Origin: Methylobacterium sp. UNC378MF
GTDB taxonomy: Bacteria > Pseudomonadota > Alphaproteobacteria > Rhizobiales > Beijerinckiaceae
Reading direction: 5' to 3'
DNA length: 64,000 nt
Assembly: GCF_900103195.1 (NCBI RefSeq)
Contig: NZ_FMWU01000003.1
Span: 186,001-250,000 of the forward strand
The position numbers and the translations under genes are program-made. Of the stretch, positions 27,511 through 36,010 are shown piece after piece. Each line of letters starts with the position of its first letter. Position 1 is the stretch's first letter. The notes beneath the pieces are model-generated. The model did no database searches. It was not told the DNA's origin and was given only the letters and a program-made list of their open reading frames with translations.

Positions 27511-28314
27511 TTGAGCTACCGACTCGGACCGGGGGCGCGCGCCCAGGGTCATCGCCTGCACGTCCACGACACCCTCGGCTCCACCAACACGGAGGCCATG
27601 GCGCGGGCGCATGCGGGCGAGACCGGTCCCCTTTGGGTGGTCACCCACCGCCAGGAAGCGGGCCGTGGCCGGCGCGGCAACAGCTGGACCTCGCTGCCGG
27701 GCAACCTCGCGGCGAGCGTACTCTGGCCGGTGGCCGGCGTCCCACCCGAGCACCTCGCCGAGCTGGGCTTCGTGGCCGGCCTGGCGCTGATCGAGGCGCT
27801 GGAGGCGGCCTGCGGCACCCTGCCGGATACCGTTTCCGGCCTCGCCGCCCGATCTCTGAAGCTCAAATGGCCGAACGACGTGCTGCGCGACGGGGCCAAG
27901 CTCGCCGGCCTGCTCCTTGAGGCCGAGACGCTGCCGGGCGGCCGCCGCGCCGTCGTGGTCGGCTTCGGCGTGAACGTCGCGGCGGCTCCGGAGGGACTCG
28001 GCGCGACGAGCTTGGCCGCGACGGGTTACGCGGCCGGCGCCGAGGCGCTACTGGAACATCTCTCGGACCGGATGGCCGCGCGGGCGCGCGCCTGGGACCG
28101 GGGACGGAATTTCGCTGCCCTGCGCGCTGACTGGCTCGCGCGGGCCGCCGGTCTCGGATCGGAGATCGCGGTGCACAGCGGCGGACATAGCCTCAAGGGC
28201 GTGTTCGAGACGATCGACGAGGGGGGGCGGCTCGTGATCCTCGCCCCCGACGGGAACCGGCATACCGTGACGGCGGGCGAGGTGCATTTCGGATCGGCCG
28301 CGACGGCGGCCTGA
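27511..28314 (+). CDS. birA: Biotin-[acetyl-CoA-carboxylase] ligase, without repressor domain
   Basis: 267 residues from a TTG at 27511, the only start close to the conserved beginning. It attaches biotin to the carrier domain of acetyl-CoA carboxylase and other carboxylases. The ATP/biotin-binding segment EAGRGRRGNSWTS and KWPNDVLRDGAKLAGLLLE are clear, followed by the small C-terminal domain. The N-terminal DNA-binding domain of E. coli BirA is absent, so it should not act as a repressor. Position after nuoN and before rnj is usual in Rhizobiales. Confidence 0.93.
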   Translation: MSYRLGPGARAQGHRLHVHDTLGSTNTEAMARAHAGETGPLWVVTHRQEAGRGRRGNSWTSLPGNLAASVLWPVAGVPPEHLAELGFVAGLALIEALEAACGTLPDTVSGLAARSLKLKWPNDVLRDGAKLAGLLLEAETLPGGRRAVVVGFGVNVAAAPEGLGATSLAATGYAAGAEALLEHLSDRMAARARAWDRGRNFAALRADWLARAAGLGSEIAVHSGGHSLKGVFETIDEGGRLVILAPDGNRHTVTAGEVHFGSAATAA

Positions 28315-28330
28315 AGTTGGACGACGACAG

Positions 28331-30004
28331 ATGGTTAAGGGACAGGAGGAGCTGGTCTTCCTGCCGCTCGGCGGCGTGGGCGAGATCGGGATGAATGCGG
28401 CACTCTACGGCTTCGGGCCGGAGAAGGGCCGCAAGTGGATCATGGTCGATTGCGGGATGGGCTTCGCAAGCGAAGAGAAGATGCCGGGCGTCGATCTGAT
28501 GTTTCCGGACCTCTCCTTCATCGAGGAGCGACGCAAGGACCTGTTGGGGATCTTCATCACCCACGCGCACGAGGACCATATCGGGGCGATCTCCGAGCTG
28601 TGGCCGCGGCTCAAGGTGCCGGTCTATGCGACGCGCTTCGCCAAGAACCTGTTGGAGACGCGCCGCCTCTCCGAGCCGGGCGCCCCGAAGGTCGAATTGC
28701 GCGAGGTGAAGCCCGGCCGGCGGGTGACCGTCGGACCGTTCGAACTCGAATACGTACCGGTCTCACACTCCATTCCGGAGTCGAACGCGATCGCGATCCG
28801 CACCGCGGCGGGCCTCGTGCTCCACACCGGAGACTGGAAGATCGACCCGACGCCGGTCGCCGGCTCGGTCACTTCGCCGGAGGCGTTTACGGCCTTGGGT
28901 GACGAGGGGATCCTCGCCATCGTCTGCGACTCGACCAACGTGGTGCGCGAGGGCTTCTCGCCTAGCGAAAAGACCGTGGCCGAGACCCTCAAGACGCTGA
29001 TCGCCGACGCACCGCACCGGGTCGCGGTGACTACCTTCGCGTCGAACGTCGCCCGCATCCGCGCGGTCGCCGAGGCCGCGGCCGCCTGCGGGCGCGAGGT
29101 CATCGCGGTCGGCCGCGCCATGGATCGGGTGATCGATGTCGCCCGCGAATGCGGCTACCTTGACGGGCTGCCCGAGTTCCGCCGCGCGGATTCGTGGAAG
29201 TCGCTGCCGCGCGAGCGGGTCGTGGCCCTGCTCACCGGCTCGCAGGGCGAGCCGCGGGCGGCGCTCGCCCGGGTCTCCCGCCGCGACCACCCCGATATCA
29301 GCCTCGCCCCGGGCGACCAGGTGATCTTCTCCTCGCGCGCCATCCCCGGCAACGAGCGCGATGTCGGGTCGATCATCAACGATCTGATCGAGCAGGGCGT
29401 TGAAGTGATCACCGACCGCACCGAACTCGTCCACGTCTCCGGCCACCCGCGCCGGGACGAGATGGTCGAGATGTACCGGTGGACCCGCCCCGGCACGGCG
29501 ATCCCGGTCCACGGCGAGGCGCTGCATCTCGACGAGCATGCCCGCTTCGCCAGGGCGCAGGGTGTCCAGAACGTCGTCAAGGCCCGCAACGGTAGCCTCA
29601 TCCGCCTCAGCCCCGGTACGCCGGCGGTGATCGACAACGTGAAGGCCGGCCGCCTGTTCAAGGACGGCGACGTCCTGATCGACGAGAAGGACCGGGCGAT
29701 TCCGGAGCGGCGCAAGCTCATGCAGGCCGGTCTCGTCTCGGTGGCCATCGCGATCGACGAGGACGGCGCCGTGCTGGGCGAGCCGGCGGTGGACATCATC
29801 GGCCTGCCGAACCGCGGCCGGTCGGGCGATCCGCTGATCGAGACGGTGGTCGACGCGGTCTCCCGGACCCTGTCGGGGATGTCGCGGGGCAAGCTCAAGG
29901 ACTCGGAGAGCGTCGAGAAGACGGTCGACCGGGCCGTGCGCACCGCTGTCAACGAGGTCTGGGGCAAGAAGCCCGCCTGCCACGTGCAGGTTGTGGAAGT
30001 TTAA
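28331..30004 (+). CDS. rnj: Ribonuclease J
   Basis: 557 residues. It is a metallo-beta-lactamase/beta-CASP exo/endoribonuclease in rRNA maturation and mRNA turnover. The zinc-ligand motif THAHEDHIGA (HxHxDH) is at about residue 77-86, with further ligands in VSHSIPES and HTGDWKID. The beta-CASP segments TTFASNVARIRA and VSGHPRRDEM are present. Rhizobiales have RNase J besides RNase E. It starts 16 bp after birA. Confidence 0.95.
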   Translation: MVKGQEELVFLPLGGVGEIGMNAALYGFGPEKGRKWIMVDCGMGFASEEKMPGVDLMFPDLSFIEERRKDLLGIFITHAHEDHIGAISELWPRLKVPVYATRFAKNLLETRRLSEPGAPKVELREVKPGRRVTVGPFELEYVPVSHSIPESNAIAIRTAAGLVLHTGDWKIDPTPVAGSVTSPEAFTALGDEGILAIVCDSTNVVREGFSPSEKTVAETLKTLIADAPHRVAVTTFASNVARIRAVAEAAAACGREVIAVGRAMDRVIDVARECGYLDGLPEFRRADSWKSLPRERVVALLTGSQGEPRAALARVSRRDHPDISLAPGDQVIFSSRAIPGNERDVGSIINDLIEQGVEVITDRTELVHVSGHPRRDEMVEMYRWTRPGTAIPVHGEALHLDEHARFARAQGVQNVVKARNGSLIRLSPGTPAVIDNVKAGRLFKDGDVLIDEKDRAIPERRKLMQAGLVSVAIAIDEDGAVLGEPAVDIIGLPNRGRSGDPLIETVVDAVSRTLSGMSRGKLKDSESVEKTVDRAVRTAVNEVWGKKPACHVQVVEV

Positions 30005-30049
30005 GGTACGAAACTGGCGCGACGTACCGAGGCAGATCCCACCCATTCC

Positions 30050-30161
30050 CCTCATCCTGAGACGCCCGCGAAGCGGGCCTCGAAGGATCCGTCCAGCCGG
30101 CTGCGCGGACCCCGGAATCCTCGTCGAGGACTCCGCTGCGCTCCGGCACCTCAGGATGAGG
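30050..30161. repeat. Dispersed palindromic repeat between rnj and the epimerase gene
   Basis: CCTCATCCTGAG at 30050-30061 and CTCAGGATGAGG at 30150-30161 are perfect 12-bp inverted arms. Inner sub-palindromes are GCCCGCGAAGCGGGC and GGAATCCTCGTCGAGGACTCC-like stems. Elements with CCTCATCCTGAG ends and GCGCAGCGGA-type cores are frequent intergenic repeats in Methylobacterium and Bradyrhizobium. The element fills half of the 216-bp gap and may end transcription from the upstream operon. Confidence 0.85.
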
Positions 30162-30220
30162 CCGGCGGATGGAGAGGGCGGCAAAGTGCCATCGGTGCGC
30201 GATACGGGGAGGAAACAACC

Positions 30221-30625
30221 ATGATCGGCCGTCTCAATCACGTGGCCATCGCCGTGCAGGATCTCGACGCCGCCTGCGCGGTCTATCGCGACACGCTCGG
30301 CGCCACGATCACGCCGCCGCTGCCGCAGCCCGAGCACGGTGTCACGGTCGTGTTCGTCGAGTTGCCGAACAGCAAGATCGAGCTGATGGCGCCGCTGGGC
30401 GAGGGCTCGCCGATCGAGGCCTTCGTGGCGCGCAACCCGGGCGGCGGCATCCACCATGTCTGCTACGAGGTCGACGACATCCTGGCGGCCCGCGACAAGC
30501 TCAAGGCGCAGGGCGCGCGGGTGCTCGGCACGGGCGAGCCGCGGATCGGCGCCCATGGCAAGCCGGTCCTGTTCCTGCACCCGAAGGACTTCCTGGGCAC
30601 CCTGGTCGAGTTGGAACAGGTGTGA
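30221..30625 (+). CDS. epm: Methylmalonyl-CoA (ethylmalonyl-CoA) epimerase
   Basis: 134 residues, a vicinal-oxygen-chelate fold with two beta-alpha-beta-beta-beta repeats. LNHVAIAVQDLDAACAVYRD gives the first metal-binding His, IHHVCYEVDDI the second, and the C-terminal Glu of GTLVELEQV the last ligand. It interconverts the R and S forms of methylmalonyl-CoA; in methylotrophs with the ethylmalonyl-CoA pathway one epimerase serves both substrates. Synteny with rnj and DUF1467 is conserved. Confidence 0.93.
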   Translation: MIGRLNHVAIAVQDLDAACAVYRDTLGATITPPLPQPEHGVTVVFVELPNSKIELMAPLGEGSPIEAFVARNPGGGIHHVCYEVDDILAARDKLKAQGARVLGTGEPRIGAHGKPVLFLHPKDFLGTLVELEQV

Positions 30626-30629
30626 GGGG

Positions 30630-30956
30630 ATGATGAACGCGCTGGCCCGCTCGACGCCGGTGACGCTGGCCGTCATCACGATGCTGGTCGCCGCCTTCGT
30701 GGCGGCGGGGGTCGGCCTGTTCAAGCTCACGGTGGGCGGTGCGATCGCCCTGTACTTCGTGGTCTGGTGGACGTTGCTCTTCGCGGTCCTCCCCTTGCGC
30801 AACCAGCCGGAAACGCGGCCCAGCCACGTGGTACCCGGACAGGATCCGGGTGCGCCGGCGGCGCCGCGGTTGCGCGAGAAAGCCATCTGGACGACGCTGG
30901 TAGCGGGCGCCGCCTTCCTCATCGCCCTTGCCGTGTTCCCGCTCACCGGCCTGTAG
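30630..30956 (+). CDS. DUF1467 family membrane protein
   Basis: 108 residues; ATG at 30630 (or the adjacent 30633) five bases after the epimerase stop. Two or three membrane segments are visible: VTLAVITMLVAAFVAAGVGL, IALYFVVWWTLLFAVLPL and LVAGAAFLIALAVFPLTGL. The WWTLLFAVLPLRNQPE part, preceding a loop and a last helix, is the DUF1467 hallmark. Usually found between the epimerase and proS in Rhizobiales; the function is unknown. Confidence 0.85.
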   Translation: MMNALARSTPVTLAVITMLVAAFVAAGVGLFKLTVGGAIALYFVVWWTLLFAVLPLRNQPETRPSHVVPGQDPGAPAAPRLREKAIWTTLVAGAAFLIALAVFPLTGL

Positions 30957-30962
30957 CCCGGC

Positions 30963-31157
30963 TCAGAGCAGAGATCCCGAAGGCGTCACCGTCAGCGACT
31001 TTCCGGCCCGGGCGACCAGATGGGAGAAGGCGAGGGCGGCCGCCGAAGCCTGCGCGGCCGACGGGAAGGTCTGCTCGGACACGGCGATCGTCTCGCCGGT
31101 GTCGTTCAGCAGGATCCAGGACCAACTTCTGCCGTCCTGGCGGATCTCGAAATGCAT
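30963..31157 (-). CDS. Small YegP-like (DUF1508-type) protein, tentative
   Basis: 64 residues from the ATG whose complement is 31155-31157. HFEIRQDGRSWSWILLNDTG, then ETIAVSEQTFPSAAQ, resembles the FEIYKD...W.W.L...NGE.IA.S..Y.S repeat of DUF1508/YegP proteins, small beta-alpha folds of unknown role. The match is from memory and partial. It is convergent with the DUF1467 gene, six bases apart. Confidence 0.55.
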   Translation of the reverse strand: MHFEIRQDGRSWSWILLNDTGETIAVSEQTFPSAAQASAAALAFSHLVARAGKSLTVTPSGSLL

Positions 31158-31768
31158 GGCGGGCTCGCGCGATACGCTCTGCGACCGACCATGCGCCCGC
31201 AAAGAGCCCGGCGGGTTAGTGACTTGGCCCCGAAATGTCGAGAAGTGGACGAAGCGGCGGGTTCTCCGCGCTTTCACCGCTCTCCACAGCACGCGGCATC
31301 ATCCAGCCGTGCGGGCCGCGTCTAAGAGACGCCACGCTTCCGGCGGAGATGGCAACACCCACGATGGGCAGAAATAAAAAAAGCAAGGCCCGAGGCCTTG
31401 CTTTTCAAGCTTCAATGGCTCGACCTTTGAATATCCCACGCATTGGCTGCGGGGCGGTCGCTTTTCCTCCCGAGACTCGGACCTTGCGCCACCTCTTCCG
31501 GGCGTCGCAAACATCGCCGGACGCTTATAGGAACAACATTTCGTGTTGTCACCGGGTCTACGAGAAAAATCTGCGCTTTCTTGCCGGCAAATGGGCAGAC
31601 GGCTTTCTTCCTAGGCACTGGTCCCGCCGAGCCCGCCCGGCCGCCTCGGGTTCGCCGCGATTACGCCGCGCCGTGGTCGCGCAGTGCTTGTAATTTGCGT
31701 CTCCGGCGTGTTGTGTGCCGGCGCGCCGCGGCTCCTCCCGGCCGACCCACTTCCAAGACCCTGAAGAC
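31158..31768. other. 611-bp gene-free region before proS with a strong terminator
   Basis: No convincing protein gene lies here on either strand; the open frames have no ribosome-binding site and no family features. A perfect 12-bp hairpin at 31379-31405 is the main structure. A small inverted repeat ACAACA/TGTTGT at 31533-31549 lies just after a TTATAG sequence (31526-31531) that could be a -10 box. The proS promoter must be in the right-hand part. Confidence 0.5.
31379..31405. terminator. Rho-independent terminator, bidirectional, stronger on the - strand
   Basis: AAAAGCAAGGCC (31379-31390), loop CGA, GGCCTTGCTTTT (31394-31405): a perfect 12-bp stem. On the - strand the stem is followed by a long T-run (seven T, then ATTT); on the + strand the T-run is four bases. 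No gene that would need it is recognised nearby, so it may end a small RNA or read-through from proS-side antisense transcription. Confidence 0.85.
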
Positions 31769-33094
31769 ATGCGTCTCTCCCGCTATTTCATGCCGACCTT
31801 GCGCGAGACGCCCAAGGAAGCCGAGATCGTCTCGCACCGGCTGATGCTGCGTGCCGGCCTCGTGCGCCAGGAATCCGCCGGCATCTACGCCTGGCTGCCG
31901 CTCGGCCTGCGGGTGCTGGAGCGCGTCTGCGCGGTGATCCGCCGGGAGCAGGACCGCTCCGGCGCCATCGAGATCCTGATGCCGACGGTGCAATCGGCGG
32001 AGCTGTGGCGGGAATCCGGCCGCTATGACGCCTACGGCAAGGAGATGCTGCGCCTGAAGGACCGGCACGAGCGCGAGATGCTCTACGGCCCCACCGCCGA
32101 GGAGATGGTCACCGAGATCTTCCGGGCGAGCGTGCGCTCCTACAAGGACCTGCCCAAGAACCTCTACCAGATCTCGTGGAAGTTCCGCGACGAGGTGCGG
32201 CCGCGCTTCGGTACGATGCGCTCCCGCGAGTTCCTGATGAAGGACGCCTACTCGTTCGACTTCGACCAGGCCGGGGCGCGCCACGCCTACAACCGGATGT
32301 TCGTGGCGTATCTGCGCACCTTCGCGGGGCTGGGCCTCAAGGCGATCCCGATGCGCGCCGATACCGGCCCGATCGGCGGCGACCTGTCCCACGAGTTCAT
32401 CATCCTGGCCAAGACGGGTGAGAGCGAGGTCTTCTGCGACAAGGCCTATCTCGATTTCGACATCCCGCCCGAGACCGTCGATTTCGACGATGTCGCCGGC
32501 CTTCAGGGCATCGTCGACGCCTGGACCTCGCACTACGCGGCCACCGAGGAGATGCACGAGCCGGAGGCCTTCGCGGAGGTGCCGGAGGAGAGCCGCCTCG
32601 CGGCCCGCGGCATCGAGGTCGGGCACATCTTCTACTTCGGCACCAAGTATTCCGAGCCGATGGGCGCCAAGGTTGCCGGGCCGGACGGGATCGAGCGGCC
32701 GGTCCATATGGGCTCCTACGGCATCGGCCCGAGCCGGCTGGTGGCGGCGATCATCGAGGCCAGTCACGACGAGGCCGGCATCATCTGGCCGGATTCGGTG
32801 GCGCCGTTCGACGTGGCGCTGATCAACCTCAAGGTCGGGGATACCGTCACCGACGCCGCCTGCGCGCAGATCCAGTCGGATCTCGAGACCGCCGGCCTGT
32901 CGGTGCTCTACGACGACCGCGACGAGCGCCCCGGCGCCAAGTTCGCCACCGCTGACCTGATCGGCCTGCCCTGGCAGGTGATCGTCGGGCCGAAGGGCCT
33001 GGCGGAGGGCAAGGTCGAGCTGAAGCGGCGCGCCGGGGGCGAGCGCGAGAGCCTCGCGACCGTCGACCTGCTGGCGCGCATCCGGCGCGTCTGA
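31769..33094 (+). CDS. proS: Prolyl-tRNA synthetase, short alphaproteobacterial type
   Basis: 441 residues. It charges tRNA-Pro. Class II motifs: motif 1 around [20 protein letters not shown], motif 2 [17 protein letters not shown], and motif 3 [16 protein letters not shown]. The C-terminal anticodon-binding domain is present. The insertion (INS) editing domain of E. coli ProRS is missing, as is normal for this type (about 440 residues), so removal of mischarged Ala-tRNA-Pro would need a separate deacylase. ATG at 31769 matches the family start [13 protein letters not shown]. Confidence 0.97.
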   Translation: MRLSRYFMPTLRETPKEAEIVSHRLMLRAGLVRQESAGIYAWLPLGLRVLERVCAVIRREQDRSGAIEILMPTVQSAELWRESGRYDAYGKEMLRLKDRHEREMLYGPTAEEMVTEIFRASVRSYKDLPKNLYQISWKFRDEVRPRFGTMRSREFLMKDAYSFDFDQAGARHAYNRMFVAYLRTFAGLGLKAIPMRADTGPIGGDLSHEFIILAKTGESEVFCDKAYLDFDIPPETVDFDDVAGLQGIVDAWTSHYAATEEMHEPEAFAEVPEESRLAARGIEVGHIFYFGTKYSEPMGAKVAGPDGIERPVHMGSYGIGPSRLVAAIIEASHDEAGIIWPDSVAPFDVALINLKVGDTVTDAACAQIQSDLETAGLSVLYDDRDERPGAKFATADLIGLPWQVIVGPKGLAEGKVELKRRAGGERESLATVDLLARIRRV

Positions 33095-33103
33095 GGCGTG
33101 CCG

Positions 33104-34402
33104 ATGGCGGCATCAGCGGCGCTGGACCGGGCCAGGACCTTCGCGGCCTCGTTCCGCCAGGGCACCGCACCCTTCGCACCGTTCGAGTGGATCCTCGCCG
33201 GCCGCTACCTGCGCGCGCGCCGCCGGGGCGGCGGCGTCTCGGTGGTGGCGTTCTTCTCGGTGCTCGGCATCGCGCTGGGCGTCGCCACGCTGATCATCGT
33301 GCTCTCGGTGATGAACGGCTTCCGGGCGGAGCTGCTGTCGAAGATCGTCGGCATCAACGGCCACCTGTTCGCGACGCCGATCGACCGGCCGCTCAACGAC
33401 TGGACCGATCTCTCGGAGCGCCTGTCGAAGGTGGCGGGCGTGCGTGCGGCGGTGCCGCTGGTGGAGGGTCAGGCCTTCGCCTCGTCGCAATATGGCGGCT
33501 CGGGCGTGATCATCCGCGGCGTGCGCGCCGCCGACCTCGACGCGCTGGCGGCCGTCTCGTCATCGATCCGCGGCGGCACCCTGGAGGGTTTCGACGACGG
33601 CACCGGCGTGCTGATCGGCCGGCGGCTGGCCGACACCCTCGGCCTGCAGGCCGGAGACACGATCACGCTGGTGACGCCCAAGGGCTCGTCGACGCCCTTC
33701 GGGACCGCGCCGCGGACCAAGAGCTATACGGTCAAGGCGGTGTTCGAGGTCGGGATGACCGAGTTCGACCAGACCTTCGTGTTCATGCCGCTGACCGAGG
33801 CGCAGGCCTTCTTCAACAAGGACGGCGACGTCAGCATGATCGAGATCTACGTCGACGATCCCGATCATGTCGGCGAGATGCGCGAGCCCCTGGAGATGGC
33901 GGCCGAGCGCCCGATCCTGCTCACCGATTGGCGCCAGCGCAACCGGACCTTCTTCGGGGCGCTGGAGGTCGAGCGGAACGTGATGTTCCTGATCCTCAGC
34001 CTGATCGTCGTGGTGGCGACGCTCAACATCGTCTCCGGACTGATCCTGCTGGTGCGCGACAAGTCGAGCGATATCGCGATCCTGCGCACCATGGGGGCGA
34101 CGCCGGGCACGATCATGCGGGTGTTCCTGATCAACGGCGCGCTGATCGGCGTCGTCGGGACGCTCAGCGGACTGGGGCTCGGCATCCTGATCACGCTCAA
34201 TATCAAGCCGATCCAGCACGTGCTGTTTCCCGGCGCCTGGGACCCGACCGTTCGGTTCCTCGCCGAGATCCCGGCCCAGATGAACCCGAAGGAGATCACC
34301 GCCGTGGTGGTCACCTCCCTGCTGCTGTCGCTCGCGGCGACGCTGTATCCCTCCTGGCGCGCCGCCCGGCTCGATCCGGTGCAGGCCCTCCGCTACGGCT
34401 GA
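33104..34402 (+). CDS. lolC: Lipoprotein-releasing ABC transporter, permease subunit LolC/LolE
   Basis: 432 residues from the ATG at 33104 (a GTG six bases earlier is in frame). It extracts lipoproteins from the inner membrane for LolA. The first membrane helix follows [20 protein letters not shown], then [20 protein letters not shown]; a large periplasmic domain and three C-terminal FtsX-type helices follow ([35 protein letters not shown]). Alphaproteobacteria have one such permease in place of separate LolC and LolE. It is followed by lolD after 13 bp. Confidence 0.94.
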   Translation: MAASAALDRARTFAASFRQGTAPFAPFEWILAGRYLRARRRGGGVSVVAFFSVLGIALGVATLIIVLSVMNGFRAELLSKIVGINGHLFATPIDRPLNDWTDLSERLSKVAGVRAAVPLVEGQAFASSQYGGSGVIIRGVRAADLDALAAVSSSIRGGTLEGFDDGTGVLIGRRLADTLGLQAGDTITLVTPKGSSTPFGTAPRTKSYTVKAVFEVGMTEFDQTFVFMPLTEAQAFFNKDGDVSMIEIYVDDPDHVGEMREPLEMAAERPILLTDWRQRNRTFFGALEVERNVMFLILSLIVVVATLNIVSGLILLVRDKSSDIAILRTMGATPGTIMRVFLINGALIGVVGTLSGLGLGILITLNIKPIQHVLFPGAWDPTVRFLAEIPAQMNPKEITAVVVTSLLLSLAATLYPSWRAARLDPVQALRYG

Positions 34403-34415
34403 CGGGCCGCATCCG

Positions 34416-35129
34416 ATGAGCGAGTCGAGCCAGACAACCGGCGACCAGCCGGTCCCGGCCCTGTTCTTTTCCCGCGTCGAGCGGCGCTATCCCCAGGCCG
34501 AGGGCGCCCTGGAGATCCTGCGCGGGGCCGACCTCGCGATCTGGCCGGGGGAGCTGGTCGCGCTGGTGGCGCCGTCGGGCGCCGGCAAGTCGACGCTGCT
34601 GCATCTCGCCGGGCTTCTGGAGCGACCGGACGGGGGCGAGATCTATATCGGCGGCCACCCCACCGCGGCGATGGCCGATGCCGAGCGCACCCGCCTGCGG
34701 CGCGAGGAGATGGGCTTCGTCTACCAGTTCCACCATCTCCTGCCGGAATTCTCGGCCCTGGAGAACGTGGTGATGCCGCAGCTCATCCGCGGCCTGAAGC
34801 GTCCGGAGGCGAAGGCCCGCGCCACGGAACTGCTGAGCTTCCTCGGCCTCAAGGAGCGGCTCCCGCATCGGCCGGCCGAGCTGTCGGGGGGCGAGCAGCA
34901 GCGCGTCGCCATCGCCCGGGCGGTGGCCAACGGCCCGCGCCTCCTTCTGGCCGACGAGCCCACCGGCAATCTCGACCCGGGGACGGCGGGCCACGTCTTC
35001 TCGGTGCTGATGTCGCTGGTCCGCGCCTCGGGCCTCGCCGCTCTGGTCGCGACCCACAACCTCGAGCTGGCCGCCCGCATGGATCGGCGCGTGACCATCC
35101 GCGACGGACTGATCACGCAGCTCGACTGA
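34416..35129 (+). CDS. lolD: Lipoprotein-releasing ABC transporter, ATPase LolD
   Basis: 237 residues. Walker [11 protein letters not shown]-loop in [18 protein letters not shown] (the FHHLL pattern is typical of LolD), signature [14 protein letters not shown], Walker [13 protein letters not shown] and the H-loop VATHNLEL are all intact. It pairs with the permease just upstream. Confidence 0.96.
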   Translation: MSESSQTTGDQPVPALFFSRVERRYPQAEGALEILRGADLAIWPGELVALVAPSGAGKSTLLHLAGLLERPDGGEIYIGGHPTAAMADAERTRLRREEMGFVYQFHHLLPEFSALENVVMPQLIRGLKRPEAKARATELLSFLGLKERLPHRPAELSGGEQQRVAIARAVANGPRLLLADEPTGNLDPGTAGHVFSVLMSLVRASGLAALVATHNLELAARMDRRVTIRDGLITQLD

Positions 35130-35565
35130 GGCCGACGACACATCTGCACGGACCATCCCGTCGCCCAGCAGATCGGTGCTCGCGTCGCCGTGAGCGTTGA
35201 CGCGGGCTCGGTCCGATACAGGGTCCGCATGATGGCTTCGGCACCGTCCTTGCGGGCAGAGCTTCCCAGCAACGCCACGCGCGGGCCGCACGCCGCCCGG
35301 TTGCCGGGCTTCGTGCGCCTGGACATCCCGGACGTCCGCCCCCGCGCGCCGCGCCGGCGGTTTACCGGCCCCACGCTCCTCATTCGCGATGTTCTCGGAA
35401 CCCGCTCCCCGGGCTCAGCCCCCACCAATGCATGCGATTTTTAATCCATCGCGCCGCGTGCGGCGAGTCACGTCGCGAAAGACACGGGCTCCCTATCTTA
35501 TGATTACGCAAGACAAAACAGAGCCGAACAACCGGCCTGTACTGCGCAATCTCTGGAGCCTCGCC
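35130..35565. other. Gene-free region after lolD
   Basis: 436 bp. An open frame of 84 codons at 35190-35444 has no plausible ribosome-binding site or family feature and is not accepted. The last 110 bp are visibly richer in A and T than the surroundings (CCCTATCTTATGATTACGC around 35491-35510) and probably hold the promoter of the following small gene. Confidence 0.45.
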
Positions 35566-35826
35566 ATGAAGATCCGCATCGCTGCTGCCGTCACCGCTCT
35601 TGTCCTTGGCGCCGCTCCGATCTCGTCCGCTATGGCGGCGAACGGCGCTCGCTGGACAGGCTTCGCCCCCTACGAGGTCGAGACGACCGGATCCCTGAGT
35701 CTCGGGGTTCACGACAACCCCATCTACACGGGCTGCCCGATGAGTTCGGCCGCTGAAGGCAATGCGGATCAGCAGACGCGGCCTGTGAAGCAATACGGCC
35801 AGACCACCGGCGGCTACCGCTGCTGA
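35566..35826 (+). CDS. Small exported protein
   Basis: 86 residues from the ATG at 35566, preceded by CTGGAGCC. Residues 1-24 are a clear signal peptide (MKIRIAAAVTALVLGAAPIS, then SAMA|ANGA). The mature part of about 62 residues contains NGARWTGFAPYEVETTGSLS and IYTGCPMSSAAEGNAD, with two cysteines (one penultimate to the end region, YRC) that could form a disulfide. The family is not recognised. Probably periplasmic. Confidence 0.65.
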   Translation: MKIRIAAAVTALVLGAAPISSAMAANGARWTGFAPYEVETTGSLSLGVHDNPIYTGCPMSSAAEGNADQQTRPVKQYGQTTGGYRC

Positions 35827-35842
35827 TCCGACGCGGGGACGG

Positions 35843-35941
35843 ATGAAGCTCAAGGCTCTCTCCTACGTCATGATCGGCGCCTTCGTGAGCGGCCTGCTCA
35901 TGACCCTCGTCGGCTCGGCCACAACTTTGTTGGGCCAGTAA
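35843..35941 (+). CDS. 32-residue membrane peptide
   Basis: It begins 16 bp after the stop of the exported-protein gene, with GGGGAC seven bases before the ATG, and reads MKLKALSYVMIGAFVSGLLM then TLVGSATTLLGQ. Two Lys followed by one continuous hydrophobic helix suggest an inner-membrane micropeptide, or a signal-like sequence. It is likely to be transcribed with the preceding gene. No family is recognised. Confidence 0.5.
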   Translation: MKLKALSYVMIGAFVSGLLMTLVGSATTLLGQ

Positions 35942-35947
35942 CGCGAT

Positions 35948-35974
35948 GGCGCCGCCCCCTCGTGGGGCGCCGCC
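35948..35974. terminator. GC-rich hairpin between convergent genes
   Basis: GGCGCCGCCCC (35948-35958) pairs with GGGGCGCCGCC (35964-35974) with one mismatch. It begins seven bases after the stop of the micropeptide gene and lies before the 3' end of the convergent glycosyltransferase gene. It lacks a T-run, so intrinsic termination is uncertain. Confidence 0.5.
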
Positions 35975-36010
35975 GCTGGGGCTTTCGCGTCCGGGTCCTG
36001 TACGGACCCG

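Noticed and set aside
31235-31693. 152-codon + strand ORF across the terminator hairpin
   Set aside because: It runs through a perfect rho-independent terminator and its product has no family features.
35190-35444. 84-codon + strand ORF after lolD
   Set aside because: Arg/Pro-rich composition typical of a GC-rich shadow, no ribosome-binding site, no recognisable domain.
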